46,919 nt of DNA from Streptomyces sp. OfavH-34-F (GTDB lineage Bacteria; Actinomycetota; Actinomycetes; Streptomycetales; Streptomycetaceae), in contig NZ_JAKRGC010000019.1 of assembly GCF_022347745.1 (NCBI RefSeq), positions 1 through 46,919 of the forward strand. The letters run 5' to 3'. The notes under the pieces are model-generated. The model saw only the letters and a program-made list of their open reading frames with translations, searched no databases and was not told where the DNA came from. The position numbers and the translations under genes were made by a program. Shown in pieces: positions 13,862 to 22,263 of this stretch (positions within the stretch are counted from its first letter, which is position 1; each line of letters starts with the position of its first letter).

Positions 13862-14326
13862 TCACGAGAACTGGCCGTGCCAGGAGTCGGAATCCAGAGC
13901 GTCGAGCTGTACTTCCTCCTCGCGTGTGAGGCGGTCGGTGAAGCGGTCCCAGCGCTGCAGTTCGACCAGCCGCTCACCGCCGGCCGGCTGTACGACCGCG
14001 GTCTCGCCGGACTGCAGGCGCAGTACGACGTCCCCGTTCTCCTCCAGATGGGCTTCCGTCCAGCCCAGCCCTCGGCGCCGGGCCGTGCTGAGGTTGAACA
14101 CGTAGCCGAGGCCGGCGGACTCCGCGCCGCCGACCAGCGGCCGTATCCATATCAGCTGCGGGTCGTCCTCGTCGACGCGGTGCTGGCGGGCAAGGGCCTG
14201 CAGGAACACCTCGTTGCCCTCCTCGTCGACGACCCGCAGCTGGGCGCCGGCGTCTACAGGGTCTCCGGTATAGCTGTGGTCGCCGGCGATGAGTTCGGCG
14301 AGTCGGTCCTGCCAGGTAGTGCTCAT
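13862..14326 (-). CDS. Hypothetical acidic protein at the end of the giant-protein operon
   Basis: 154 residues, ATG 14326 after AGGAGAA. Acidic, with no Cys, and segments such as WIRPLVGGAESAGLGYVFNL and HLEENGDVVLRLQSGETAVV that suggest a beta-rich fold. It follows the 750-aa protein by 35 bases and is probably part of the same transcript. It could be an accessory or immunity protein for the giant proteins, but this is position-based inference. Confidence 0.55.
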   Translation of the reverse strand: MSTTWQDRLAELIAGDHSYTGDPVDAGAQLRVVDEEGNEVFLQALARQHRVDEDDPQLIWIRPLVGGAESAGLGYVFNLSTARRRGLGWTEAHLEENGDVVLRLQSGETAVVQPAGGERLVELQRWDRFTDRLTREEEVQLDALDSDSWHGQFS

Positions 14327-14361
14327 GGCGACATTCTCCTCGTGGGCGGGCCGGACGGGCC

Positions 14362-16614
14362 TCAGTGGCTGCTCTTGACGACGTCCTCGACGGGCTTGCC
14401 GCCGAGGTGGGTGATGCCGCGGGCTTTGAAGGACTCCAGCAGCGCCGTGCGCTGGTGCGCGTAGTTGCAGACGATGCGGCTGGGAGCTTCGGCGCCCAGC
14501 AGGTCCAGGCCATCGCGGAACATGATCTCGTTGTTGGACGCGCTGTGCGTGGCGATCTTCAAGGGGTCACGGGTCAGACCTGCGGACTTCTTCTTGTCCG
14601 GGCTGACCCCGAACTTGTCGCCGTTGTAGGCGTAGTAGTCGGACCGGCGCATCAGGACGGACGGATCGTCCCAGATCAGCTGGCCGCCGTGGCCGGACTT
14701 CGGGGTGTTCGCGACGCGGATGAAGACGGAGTTCGCGCCGCCGGTGTACTTGTCCTGCTGCTCGGACATGCCAACACCGCTGCTGATGCCCATCACCGCG
14801 CGTTTCTCGGTGGAGGCCAGCACCCCGGTGCCGAAAAGCGCCACCATGTCGCCGCCGCCGATGCTGTGCGTCAGCGACCGGCCCTTGAACGCTTCCTTGA
14901 TCTGCGCGCTCTTGCCCGTGACGTCGAACCGGGACCACGTCAGCCAGCCGCCGGACGTCGCGGGAGTGGGGTCGTACCCTGCGCTGGCCGCCAGCGCGTC
15001 CCCGCTGGCGAACCCGGTCGCCTTGGCCACCGCCTCGCGGAGGACCTTCACCTTCTTCGGCAGGACCTTCTGCGCGGCTTCCAGCTGGATGCGTTTGACC
15101 TGGTAGTGGAGCTCGTCCTCCCCGAGGCCGATCAGCGACTCGGCGCGCTGGTGCACGATCTCCTGGACCTGCAGGTCCTCCAGCCCCTTGGCCTCGGCGA
15201 AGGCTGCCTTCATCCCGGGAGCGCCCGCCAGGTTTTGGGCAGTCACATTGTTGGACAGGTAGGTCCATTCGCCCTCGGCGGCCGTCATCGGCGCGTTGAC
15301 CAGATGCAGCTGCTCCAGACGGTCGACGAGCTGCTTGCCGTGACCGGCACCAACCGGCGCATGAACCTCGAGCTGGCCACGCATCGAGAACTCGGTGTTG
15401 TGCGGGTCGTTGGCCGCGTACGGCCGGTACACCGCGCTCCAGCCGTCGCCCAGGTCGATCGCGTACTCCTTCCCCTTCGCCTTGCTGCGGCTCTTGCCGT
15501 CCCAGGACGTCTCCCCGCTCTGCGCATCGAGCTTGGCCTTGATGCGGCTGGCATTACGCAACTGGGCCGCGAGGGTGCCCGGCTCCGGCTCATCGGTCGG
15601 CGCCGGTATCTGCTTGGTCACTGTCTTGGTGACCAGCTGCCCGTGCGGATCGAAGTGCGCCATCGGCGCGCCGCCGTTCTGGATCTTCTCCCCGACGGTG
15701 TTGACCTGGTCCAGGTAATACTGAGCCATGGCCTTCTCGTCGTCTGTGAGACCGGGGGAGGCAAGCACGGCGTTGACCGCGTCCAGGGCCTTCTGGTGCT
15801 TCTGGATGGAGGCCTCGGACATCGGCCCGCCGCCCTTGAGCTTGTGCTGGACCGAGGTGGTCGCCGCGGTCACCAGCTCGGCGAGCTGCGCCTTCTTGTC
15901 CAGCTCCAGCCGCTCCTTGACCTGCTCTTCGACCTGGACGTCGACCATCTTCGTGCCCGAGACGCTCAGCGCATCGAGCAGCTTGCCCTCGGCGTCCTCA
16001 CTGACGTGCGCGAGCAGGACCTCGCGGGGCCCGTCGGGGGAGAGGTAGGAGACCAGAGCCGCCTGCGAGTTCAGGAAGTCCTCGCCGCCGACCAGGATCG
16101 GCGTCCCCACAGCGACACCTGCCGGCGGAGCCTCCGGCACGGGCGTCAGCGGCGGGTCGGTGTCCTCCGGCTCCTCCTCCGCCGACTGGACCTCGCCCGT
16201 GCCTGCGGCGCCCGCGCCGGTGCCGTCCGCCCCCTCGTCGGACTCCGTCTCCACGGCCGCCAGCGCGGCCTCCTCCAACTCGTCGGTCTTCACCGGCTCA
16301 GGCGCCGGGCTCGACGTCTCGGCGGTCTCCGCTACCGGCACCTCGTCATCAGCCGGCTCGGCCGCGGGCATCTCGCCAGCGGCGGGCACCCCAACGGCCG
16401 GTCCATCGTCCGTCGTCAAGGCGCCGCCCTGGTCGGTGAGCGGCATCTCGCTGCTGGAGTCGAGCAGCAGCATTGACTCCAGCAGCGCCGGATCGATCTC
16501 CATCACCGGCTTCGGAGCGGTGGCCCCGAGGTCCGGGGGCGTGGGCGGAGCCTCGGTCGAGACCGTCGGGGAGACGGCGTAGGACTCGTGGCTGCTCTTC
16601 GAGTTCGTGCCCAT
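14362..16614 (-). CDS. Giant protein 2: shared N-terminal motif, acidic Pro-rich linker, C-terminal actinophage-type domain
   Basis: 750 residues; the ATG at 16614 overlaps the previous stop as TGATG. It begins MGTNSKSSHESYAVSP, nearly identical to the start of the protein encoded just upstream. Residues about 20-170 are Ala/Glu/Pro-rich and probably disordered, and about 215-300 are helical. A beta-rich region follows (KEYAIDLGDGWSAVYRPYAA). The C-terminal about 200 residues (GWLTWSRFDVTGKS, TGGANSVFIRVANTP, SASNNEIMFRDGLDLLGA, ITHLGGKPVEDVV) resemble blocks I recall at the ends of actinophage MuF/head-associated proteins, some predicted to be ADP-ribosyltransferases. I cannot identify an R-S-E triad with certainty. 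It is not a known conjugation protein. It could be a translocated effector or a structural protein. Confidence 0.6.
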   Translation of the reverse strand: MGTNSKSSHESYAVSPTVSTEAPPTPPDLGATAPKPVMEIDPALLESMLLLDSSSEMPLTDQGGALTTDDGPAVGVPAAGEMPAAEPADDEVPVAETAETSSPAPEPVKTDELEEAALAAVETESDEGADGTGAGAAGTGEVQSAEEEPEDTDPPLTPVPEAPPAGVAVGTPILVGGEDFLNSQAALVSYLSPDGPREVLLAHVSEDAEGKLLDALSVSGTKMVDVQVEEQVKERLELDKKAQLAELVTAATTSVQHKLKGGGPMSEASIQKHQKALDAVNAVLASPGLTDDEKAMAQYYLDQVNTVGEKIQNGGAPMAHFDPHGQLVTKTVTKQIPAPTDEPEPGTLAAQLRNASRIKAKLDAQSGETSWDGKSRSKAKGKEYAIDLGDGWSAVYRPYAANDPHNTEFSMRGQLEVHAPVGAGHGKQLVDRLEQLHLVNAPMTAAEGEWTYLSNNVTAQNLAGAPGMKAAFAEAKGLEDLQVQEIVHQRAESLIGLGEDELHYQVKRIQLEAAQKVLPKKVKVLREAVAKATGFASGDALAASAGYDPTPATSGGWLTWSRFDVTGKSAQIKEAFKGRSLTHSIGGGDMVALFGTGVLASTEKRAVMGISSGVGMSEQQDKYTGGANSVFIRVANTPKSGHGGQLIWDDPSVLMRRSDYYAYNGDKFGVSPDKKKSAGLTRDPLKIATHSASNNEIMFRDGLDLLGAEAPSRIVCNYAHQRTALLESFKARGITHLGGKPVEDVVKSSH

Positions 16615-19325
16615 CACTCAGCTCCGTGCTTCAGCGATGCCGCCTGCGGCATCTTCAGGTCCTTGACGAAGAAGTCCGCGAACGCCTGGCGCAGGTTCTG
16701 CTTCCGCTCGACGGCGTGGTCGAGGAACGCCTCGGCGATCTGCTCAGTGGTCACCTTCGAGACCGCGACGCCATGCTTCTTGGCGGCCTGCTTGCGCATC
16801 GCAGGCACCCAGTGAACGCCACTACCGGACTTCGCCCCCTCGTACGCGGTGGAGTGGAGCATGGACCGCCACTGGCTGTCCGGGATCGCCTCGAAGTTCT
16901 TGATGATCGGGTGGGCGACGGCCGGATTGACCTTGACTCCGTCGGCCAGCCCGCCACCGAGCGCGGCGGAGTACAGCTTCTGGTGCACCGGGTCGTACGA
17001 CCCGCCGCCGGACGGCGCGTATCCGAGCGAGAGCTTGTCCCTGCCCCAGTGCTTGAACGCCTGTCCCCGGTCGATGTGCACCAGCCCGCCCGACGCCGTG
17101 CGCAGCACATTGGCCTGGTGACCGTCGTGGTCACCGACGAGCCAGGAGCCGACATGGGAACGCACGATGGAGTCGACCTCCGACTGCGACCACTTGTGCG
17201 GGTCGGACGCGAAGTGGGTGGCACCCTGGAGCATCGGCTGGACGCTGCCGACCTTGCCGCCGACCTGCTTGACGTACACCGGGACGGCCGGGACACCTCC
17301 CAGGGAGAGGGCGTGCGAGGCGGCCGCCTCGGAATGGGCGATTACTCCGCCGTTGTGGTCGGCCTTGAACAGCCAGCTGGAGCCATCCGGCGCGGAGTGC
17401 AGCGTCTTGTTGTAGGTGCCGCCGAGGTGGGCGGGCGTCCCCGAGCCGAACGACCACGAGCTGACGACGTCGGAGTCGATCCGGGCCGGAACGTCCTGGG
17501 CGGTCGCCTTGGCCTGCTGGAGGCCGGCCACCACGGCCTGGACCTTGGCATTGAACGATCCGGGGGCGGCCGGCTTCGTCGGCGCCTTCGGGATCGGCTT
17601 CGCCGGTGCGGCGCCGGCGGCCTGGGCAAGATTCTGAGCCTGGACTGGACTGGCGCCCATCTTGATCGCGGCCTCGACCTTGCTCTCCTGGGTCAGGCCA
17701 CCGGCGCCCGACGCTGAGCTGGCTGTCGGGGCCGGACTGCCCGCGAGCTTGCTCTTGAGGGCGTTGACCGCCTCGTCGGAGGCGAGCGCGGCCGACGCCT
17801 TGACGGCCGCCGCTGCGGCCTGCTTCTTGGCGGCCGTCACCTGGACCTTGGCGTTGATGGCGTCCTGGTCCAAGGCGGGGTTGAAGCTGGCGGCGATGTA
17901 GCTCTGGAGCTGGCCGCGGTTGGCCTTGGCCGGGTCCGCCATGCCCAGTTCACCGGCGACCGCGCGGAGGTCGCCGATCTTCTGGGTCTTCGCCCAGCTG
18001 TAGAACTCGGTGGTCAGGGCCTTCGGGTCGACCTGGTGGGTGTTGAGGAGCGCGGGGTTGGCGAAGCCGATGTCGACGGGGGACTGGAGGGTCTCGTGGA
18101 TCCACCCCTGCGCGTCCTGCTGCATCGTGTGCAGCTCGCCGGTGTTTGTTGCCCAGGAGGCGACCTGGGCTGCGGCGTTCGGGTTGCCGGCCAGGTCGGG
18201 CAGGGTCAGCTCGGTGTGGACGTCCTGCTTACCGCTCTGGTGGACCTCCAGGGCGTTGTCGAGCGCCTTGAGCTGGTCTTTCCGGGCCTGGGCGGTGGCC
18301 TTGAGCGCTTCCTTCTCGGCCTCGGGCGTGCCGGTGCGCAGGAGACCGGCCAGTTCGACCGGCTTGAGGTGCTGGGCCTCCGTCAGGGACATCTCCTCGG
18401 ACGCCAGGGCGTCCTGGACCAGCGGCATCACGGTCGACTGGTTGATTTTGGTTTCCGCGAGGAGGTCTGCGGTCCAGATCTGGGTGTGGTTCTTGAGGGT
18501 CTCCAGATCGGGAGTGTCCGGCGAGTGCGCCGTGAGGACCTGCTTCTCCGCGTCGAGGAGGTTCTTCAGCTTCTCGCTGTCCAGGACCCCCTTGGAGTTG
18601 GCCACCTCGACGCTGGCGTCGTCCCACTTCTTCTCGGCGGCCTTGACCTGCTCCGGGGTGGCCGCCCACGTCCCGGGCGGAGCGTCGGGAGCACCGCTGG
18701 TGCCCTCGATCTGCTGGAGGTCGGCCAGGGTCATCCCGCCGACCGTCTGGCCGGCTGCGAGCTGCTCGTACCGCTTCTGCGCGGCAGCCTGGATCTTCTG
18801 CTTGGAGGGGATGTTGTCGCCGTAGTACGGGTCCAGCCAGTGCACCAGTGGGTGCTGGCCCGACCCGGACAGCCCCACGAGGGCAGGGTGCTCGAAGCCC
18901 TTGGCGGCGGAGATCTGTTGCAGCTCCTCGGGCTCCAGCGCGTTGAGGTAGGCCATGGACTGTGCCCGCAGGGCGTCGAGCTGGGCTTTGATCTCCTCGT
19001 CGGAGGCGCCCTCCTCCTTCATCTTCTCGATGGCCTCGCGGGCGGACTGGATCTGGGCGGCGAAGATCTCGTACCGCTCCACCGGGTCGTCGGGCAGCTC
19101 GGGGTAGTTGCCGGTCGCCACGCCGTTGCCGACCGCGAGGGCATCCAGGTTGTCCATGGCCACCATCAGGTCGGTCTTGGCGTCGACGAGTCCGTCGCTG
19201 AGCTCGGGCTCGGCCGCGGCTGCGGCGGACGCCTGCCCGGCGCCCTCGATCCCATCGGCCTTCTCCGGGACGTCACTGGGCGCGATGGCGTAGGAGGCGT
19301 GCGAGCTCTTGGAGTTGGTGCCCAT
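16614..19325 (-). CDS. Giant protein 1: coiled-coil protein with C-terminal kinase-like (HipA/PI3-4K-type) domain
   Basis: 903 residues; ATG 19325 overlaps the upstream stop as TGATG. An upstream in-frame extension is out of character and rejected. It starts MGTNSKSSHASYAIAPSD. Residues about 30-560 are long Ala/Gln/Lys-rich helices, probably coiled coil, with a Pro/Ala linker near 560-610. The C-terminal 290 residues have a kinase-like core: SSWLFKADHN (Lys about 654), AHSEAAASHALSLGG (Glu about 666), GSWLVGDHDGHQANVL (Asp 732/734, Asn 739) and VHIDRGQAF (Asp 752). These match the ATP-grasping Lys-Glu pair, catalytic loop and metal-binding Asp of the HipA/PI3-4K-like superfamily, also found in actinophage head proteins. 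The gene is coupled to giant protein 2, whose N terminus matches. Confidence 0.65.
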   Translation of the reverse strand: MGTNSKSSHASYAIAPSDVPEKADGIEGAGQASAAAAAEPELSDGLVDAKTDLMVAMDNLDALAVGNGVATGNYPELPDDPVERYEIFAAQIQSAREAIEKMKEEGASDEEIKAQLDALRAQSMAYLNALEPEELQQISAAKGFEHPALVGLSGSGQHPLVHWLDPYYGDNIPSKQKIQAAAQKRYEQLAAGQTVGGMTLADLQQIEGTSGAPDAPPGTWAATPEQVKAAEKKWDDASVEVANSKGVLDSEKLKNLLDAEKQVLTAHSPDTPDLETLKNHTQIWTADLLAETKINQSTVMPLVQDALASEEMSLTEAQHLKPVELAGLLRTGTPEAEKEALKATAQARKDQLKALDNALEVHQSGKQDVHTELTLPDLAGNPNAAAQVASWATNTGELHTMQQDAQGWIHETLQSPVDIGFANPALLNTHQVDPKALTTEFYSWAKTQKIGDLRAVAGELGMADPAKANRGQLQSYIAASFNPALDQDAINAKVQVTAAKKQAAAAAVKASAALASDEAVNALKSKLAGSPAPTASSASGAGGLTQESKVEAAIKMGASPVQAQNLAQAAGAAPAKPIPKAPTKPAAPGSFNAKVQAVVAGLQQAKATAQDVPARIDSDVVSSWSFGSGTPAHLGGTYNKTLHSAPDGSSWLFKADHNGGVIAHSEAAASHALSLGGVPAVPVYVKQVGGKVGSVQPMLQGATHFASDPHKWSQSEVDSIVRSHVGSWLVGDHDGHQANVLRTASGGLVHIDRGQAFKHWGRDKLSLGYAPSGGGSYDPVHQKLYSAALGGGLADGVKVNPAVAHPIIKNFEAIPDSQWRSMLHSTAYEGAKSGSGVHWVPAMRKQAAKKHGVAVSKVTTEQIAEAFLDHAVERKQNLRQAFADFFVKDLKMPQAASLKHGAE

Positions 19326-19723
19326 CAGGCACCGGTCCGCGGCGGCAGGGCGGGTATGACCTCGCCGAGGAGCTCGTCGAGGACGAGGTCGGCGGCGTGC
19401 CGCAGGTCCACGGCCCCCTCGGGGACGGCGGCCGGTGCGATCTGGCAGGCGCCGGCCTCGGACTCCCATCGGGCGATCCGCTCCGGGCTGACACCCTCGG
19501 CCAGGCGTTCCCTCCACGGGTTGGCCTCGTCGTACACGAGGGGTACCCACACGGTGTACTGCGCCGGATCGGCGCCCGGGGCGGTGTCCAGAGCCAGGAC
19601 GGCGACCGGGTCGACGGCCATGCCCACCGCGGGGTGCCAGACCATCAGGATCCACAGCTGCCAGGCGGCCGCGGCCGGACGCTCCTCGGGCGTCCCGGGC
19701 TGCGGTGATGTAGGTGTCGACAT
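19325..19723 (-). CDS. Hypothetical protein, 132 aa, upstream of the giant pair
   Basis: ATG 19723 after a strong AAGGAGG site; earlier in-frame codons are unlikely to be used. It contains a hydrophobic stretch (AAAAWQLWILMVWHPAVGMAV) and an acidic helix (AVDLRHAADLVLDELLGEV). Its stop overlaps the start of giant protein 1 (TGATG). A chaperone or adaptor for the downstream proteins is possible by position only. No family recognised. Confidence 0.55.
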   Translation of the reverse strand: MSTPTSPQPGTPEERPAAAAWQLWILMVWHPAVGMAVDPVAVLALDTAPGADPAQYTVWVPLVYDEANPWRERLAEGVSPERIARWESEAGACQIAPAAVPEGAVDLRHAADLVLDELLGEVIPALPPRTGA

Positions 19724-19790
19724 GGCGGAAGCCCTCCTTCTTCGGGTTCGGCGGATAGAGGTGCCGAACCCGGCTTCCGTGTGACAACGC

Positions 19791-20897
19791 TCAGCGGCGC
19801 GGAAGGAGGGAGGCCATGAACTGGACCGTGGACGCGAAGGCGTCGGCCGGCCGGGCGTGGACGTCCTCACGTCCGGCCGCGGTCATGATGGCGCCGTGGA
19901 TCGCGTACTGATGCGCGTTCTGGCTGATCAGGGTCAGGCGGTCACCGAAGAGCGCGACGACCTGGGCGATCCGGTCGATCCGAGACAGACCGGTGAGGAA
20001 GATCGGCATGTGCGCGGGCAGGTTCTCCGCCAGCCAGTACAGGCCCGGCAGCGCCCACGTGTCCCAGTTGGAGTTCTCCCTGACCGTCTGGACGTTCACG
20101 GCGATCGCCGGCGGCGGCGCGTCCTCGATCCACGCGGTGTAGCGCTTCAAGTCCTCCAGCCGGAACCAGTACACGTTCGGGATGGCGGCCACACCGGCGT
20201 CGGCGAACTCCTCGGCGATCAGCAGGCACCGCCGCATGTTGAGCAGGTGCTCGGTCCGCGGCCAGTTCCCGTAGATCGAGTAATTGGGCGAGAGGACCAG
20301 GTCCCAGCCCTGGGAAGCGATCTCCTCGACGAGCCCGTCGCGCTTGCGGTAGGTCCAGAAAGCTTCGACGAGCGGATCCTCTCCGTACCCGACGAGCACT
20401 GCCTTCTGCCCATCGCGCAGGGCGAGGGCCTCGTGGGCCGACTTCCCGGCGAAGCGCGGGTAGATCGTGTGGGTGTCGGGCGAGAAGACCCGGCGCAGCC
20501 CCACGCCGTAGGCGGGCCAGCGCAGACTCGCATCCAGCTGCGTGACGGCCGATCCGTCGGTCATGGGGATGAAGGCCGGCAGCTCGGGCAAAGTCCCTTC
20601 GATGGTGATGTCGTCGAAGGCCAGGGTTCCGCCGACGTCGGCCATCCACTGGGCGATGTCGGTCCTGGAACCGCACCTGATCGGGCACCCGCCGCAGGCG
20701 CCCGCCGGTGAGCCGGCCTCGGTGGCGGCGCAACCGCAGTACGAGCAGTCCGAGTTGTTGCCCGAGCACAGCGGCTCGATCGTCGCCGGGCCGCCCCGTC
20801 TGTCAGGACCGGCCCAGAAGGCGCAGCTGGTGCAGTCGCAGCCCTTGCCGGGAAGGGGAAGGCCGACTCGGGGCATCGGAAGGGAGATGCTGGTCAT
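19791..20897 (-). CDS. Cys-rich DUF4417-like protein
   Basis: 368 residues; its ATG overlaps the ParB-like stop (ATGA). The first 80 residues carry about eleven cysteines in pairs (CDCTSCAFW, LCSGNNSDCSYCGC, ACGGCPIRCGSRTD), enough for iron-sulfur or zinc clusters. The rest has DLVLSPNYSIYGNWPRTEHL and AAIPNVYWFRLEDLKRY, which I associate with the DUF4417 family (unknown function, common on phages and plasmids). Cluster chemistry in the N terminus together with an alpha/beta-barrel-like body would fit a radical-SAM-like or metal-dependent enzyme, but the canonical CxxxCxxC is not evident. It sits between ParB and the giant-protein genes. Confidence 0.5.
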   Translation of the reverse strand: MTSISLPMPRVGLPLPGKGCDCTSCAFWAGPDRRGGPATIEPLCSGNNSDCSYCGCAATEAGSPAGACGGCPIRCGSRTDIAQWMADVGGTLAFDDITIEGTLPELPAFIPMTDGSAVTQLDASLRWPAYGVGLRRVFSPDTHTIYPRFAGKSAHEALALRDGQKAVLVGYGEDPLVEAFWTYRKRDGLVEEIASQGWDLVLSPNYSIYGNWPRTEHLLNMRRCLLIAEEFADAGVAAIPNVYWFRLEDLKRYTAWIEDAPPPAIAVNVQTVRENSNWDTWALPGLYWLAENLPAHMPIFLTGLSRIDRIAQVVALFGDRLTLISQNAHQYAIHGAIMTAAGREDVHARPADAFASTVQFMASLLPRR

Positions 20898-22210
20898 GCG
20901 GCGGTCTCGCTCTCTTGGTTGGGGGTGGCCTCGTCGGCCAGGTGCTGCTCGAGTTCACGCAGGGCCAGGCGGAGCGACCCGCGGTCGTACCGGCCAACCT
21001 GACGGCCGGCCCGTACCTCGGCCAGAAGGCCGCGCAGGCCGTCCAGGGCGTTGCGCACGAGCTGGGCGTCCACCGGCGTGGCCGCCGGGCGTGGCTCCTC
21101 CTGCTCCTCGGGGCCGGGGACGGCCACCACGGGCCGGTGATCGTCGGCGATCGGGGTCGCATCGCCCGGCGACGACGGCGACGGTGCTGCTTCGTCGTCG
21201 AGATCGTCGGTCGGCTCGCCGTCGGTCGTGGATGCTGGCGCGGGAACGCGGGTGAGCTTCGCGCGGCGGTTGGCGTTGGCCCGCTCAAGGCGCTCCTCGG
21301 CGGCGTCGATGACCTCGTCCGGCTCGAGCTCCGGTGCCGTCAGGCTGATGTCGACCGCGCTGGGGAGCAGGTGCAGGCGGCTGCTCCCCTTGAGGGACGC
21401 CCAGATGTCCGCTGCCGCAGATTCCCGCCCGCGGCGCAGTGCGGCGAAACGGATACGGGTGTTGAGACGGACGGCCTCCTCATCCATCTCCGCGGTCAGG
21501 TCCCGTGGCAGCTCGCGGAAGGCGCGCACGAGTTCGGTGGCCTTGCGCTCGGTCAGCTGGAGGCCGAGACGGCCGAGGACCTCGGTCCAAGGGGCAGCGC
21601 AGGTCTGATCCGAACCGCGGATTCGCTCCAGGGCCTTGAAGCGTTCGAGGCTGTCGGTGATGGCGTATACGTGGCCGGGCACGGGCTTGCCAGCCCGCAG
21701 TAGTTTGCCTGTGAGCACGGCGCACCGCTGGTACATCAGGGCAGCGGCCTGCTCGCCCGGCCGTAGCGGTTCGCGCGCAAAATTCTCCACGAATCGCCAC
21801 ATGTGTCGCTCTTCGTCGCTGAGGGGCCCCGGGCACACAACGGCGGGCAGCGCCGCGAAGTGCGGATTGTCCGGCAGGTGTTGGGCCCCCCAGCGCATCG
21901 CACGCAGCCGCCGCTCGCCGGTGACGAGGCGGATGGTCGGAGCGCGGCCGGCGACGGTGATCTCCTCGGCCAGGACCGGTTCGAGCATGCCGACGACCGA
22001 CATGGACGAGATGAGGTCGGACAGTTCCTCCGGCGCGGTGGCATCGCCGGGCTTGCGCCCGTGGGGCTCGGTGAAGGGACTGCCAGGGCCGCGCATCGGC
22101 AGCATGTCGAAGCGGCGCTGCCGCAACTTTGTGCTGCGGTGCAGGATCTCGGTCAGCTGGATCATGCTGCCGCCCTCGGGCGGTGCTTCTTCCGCCGTGG
22201 CGATGCTCAT
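20894..22210 (-). CDS. ParB-like protein (ParB/Srx N-terminal domain)
   Basis: 438 residues from ATG 22210, with AAGGAC upstream; upstream in-frame sequence to 22825 belongs to another gene's shadow. The ParB core is at about residues 60-160: LVTGERRLRAMRWG (GERR at 98-101, the nucleotide-binding box) and VENFAREPLRPGEQAAA. The central part is helical (LGLQLTERKATELVRAFREL), consistent with a KorB-like DNA-binding domain. Residues about 315-390 are Asp/Pro/Glu-rich and probably disordered, followed by a helical tail that could dimerise. No ParA partner is visible. It may act in partition, or as a CTPase clamp or nuclease linked to transfer, because it lies in the coupling-ATPase operon. Confidence 0.75.
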   Translation of the reverse strand: MSIATAEEAPPEGGSMIQLTEILHRSTKLRQRRFDMLPMRGPGSPFTEPHGRKPGDATAPEELSDLISSMSVVGMLEPVLAEEITVAGRAPTIRLVTGERRLRAMRWGAQHLPDNPHFAALPAVVCPGPLSDEERHMWRFVENFAREPLRPGEQAAALMYQRCAVLTGKLLRAGKPVPGHVYAITDSLERFKALERIRGSDQTCAAPWTEVLGRLGLQLTERKATELVRAFRELPRDLTAEMDEEAVRLNTRIRFAALRRGRESAAADIWASLKGSSRLHLLPSAVDISLTAPELEPDEVIDAAEERLERANANRRAKLTRVPAPASTTDGEPTDDLDDEAAPSPSSPGDATPIADDHRPVVAVPGPEEQEEPRPAATPVDAQLVRNALDGLRGLLAEVRAGRQVGRYDRGSLRLALRELEQHLADEATPNQESETAA

Positions 22211-22263
22211 GAACTGATGTCCTTCGTGCAGTGAATGGCCCGGACGGGCCGGAGGCGGCCGTC

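Noticed and set aside
14365..16476. 703-codon rightward ORF opposite giant protein 2
   Set aside because: Low-complexity Arg/Val/Asp composition and no motifs; the opposite strand has a coupled start and conserved N terminus.
19326..19787. N-terminal extension of giant protein 1 back to 19787
   Set aside because: The extension overlaps the 132-aa gene in another frame and has Arg/Gly-rich shadow composition; the TGATG start at 19325 gives the motif shared with giant protein 2.
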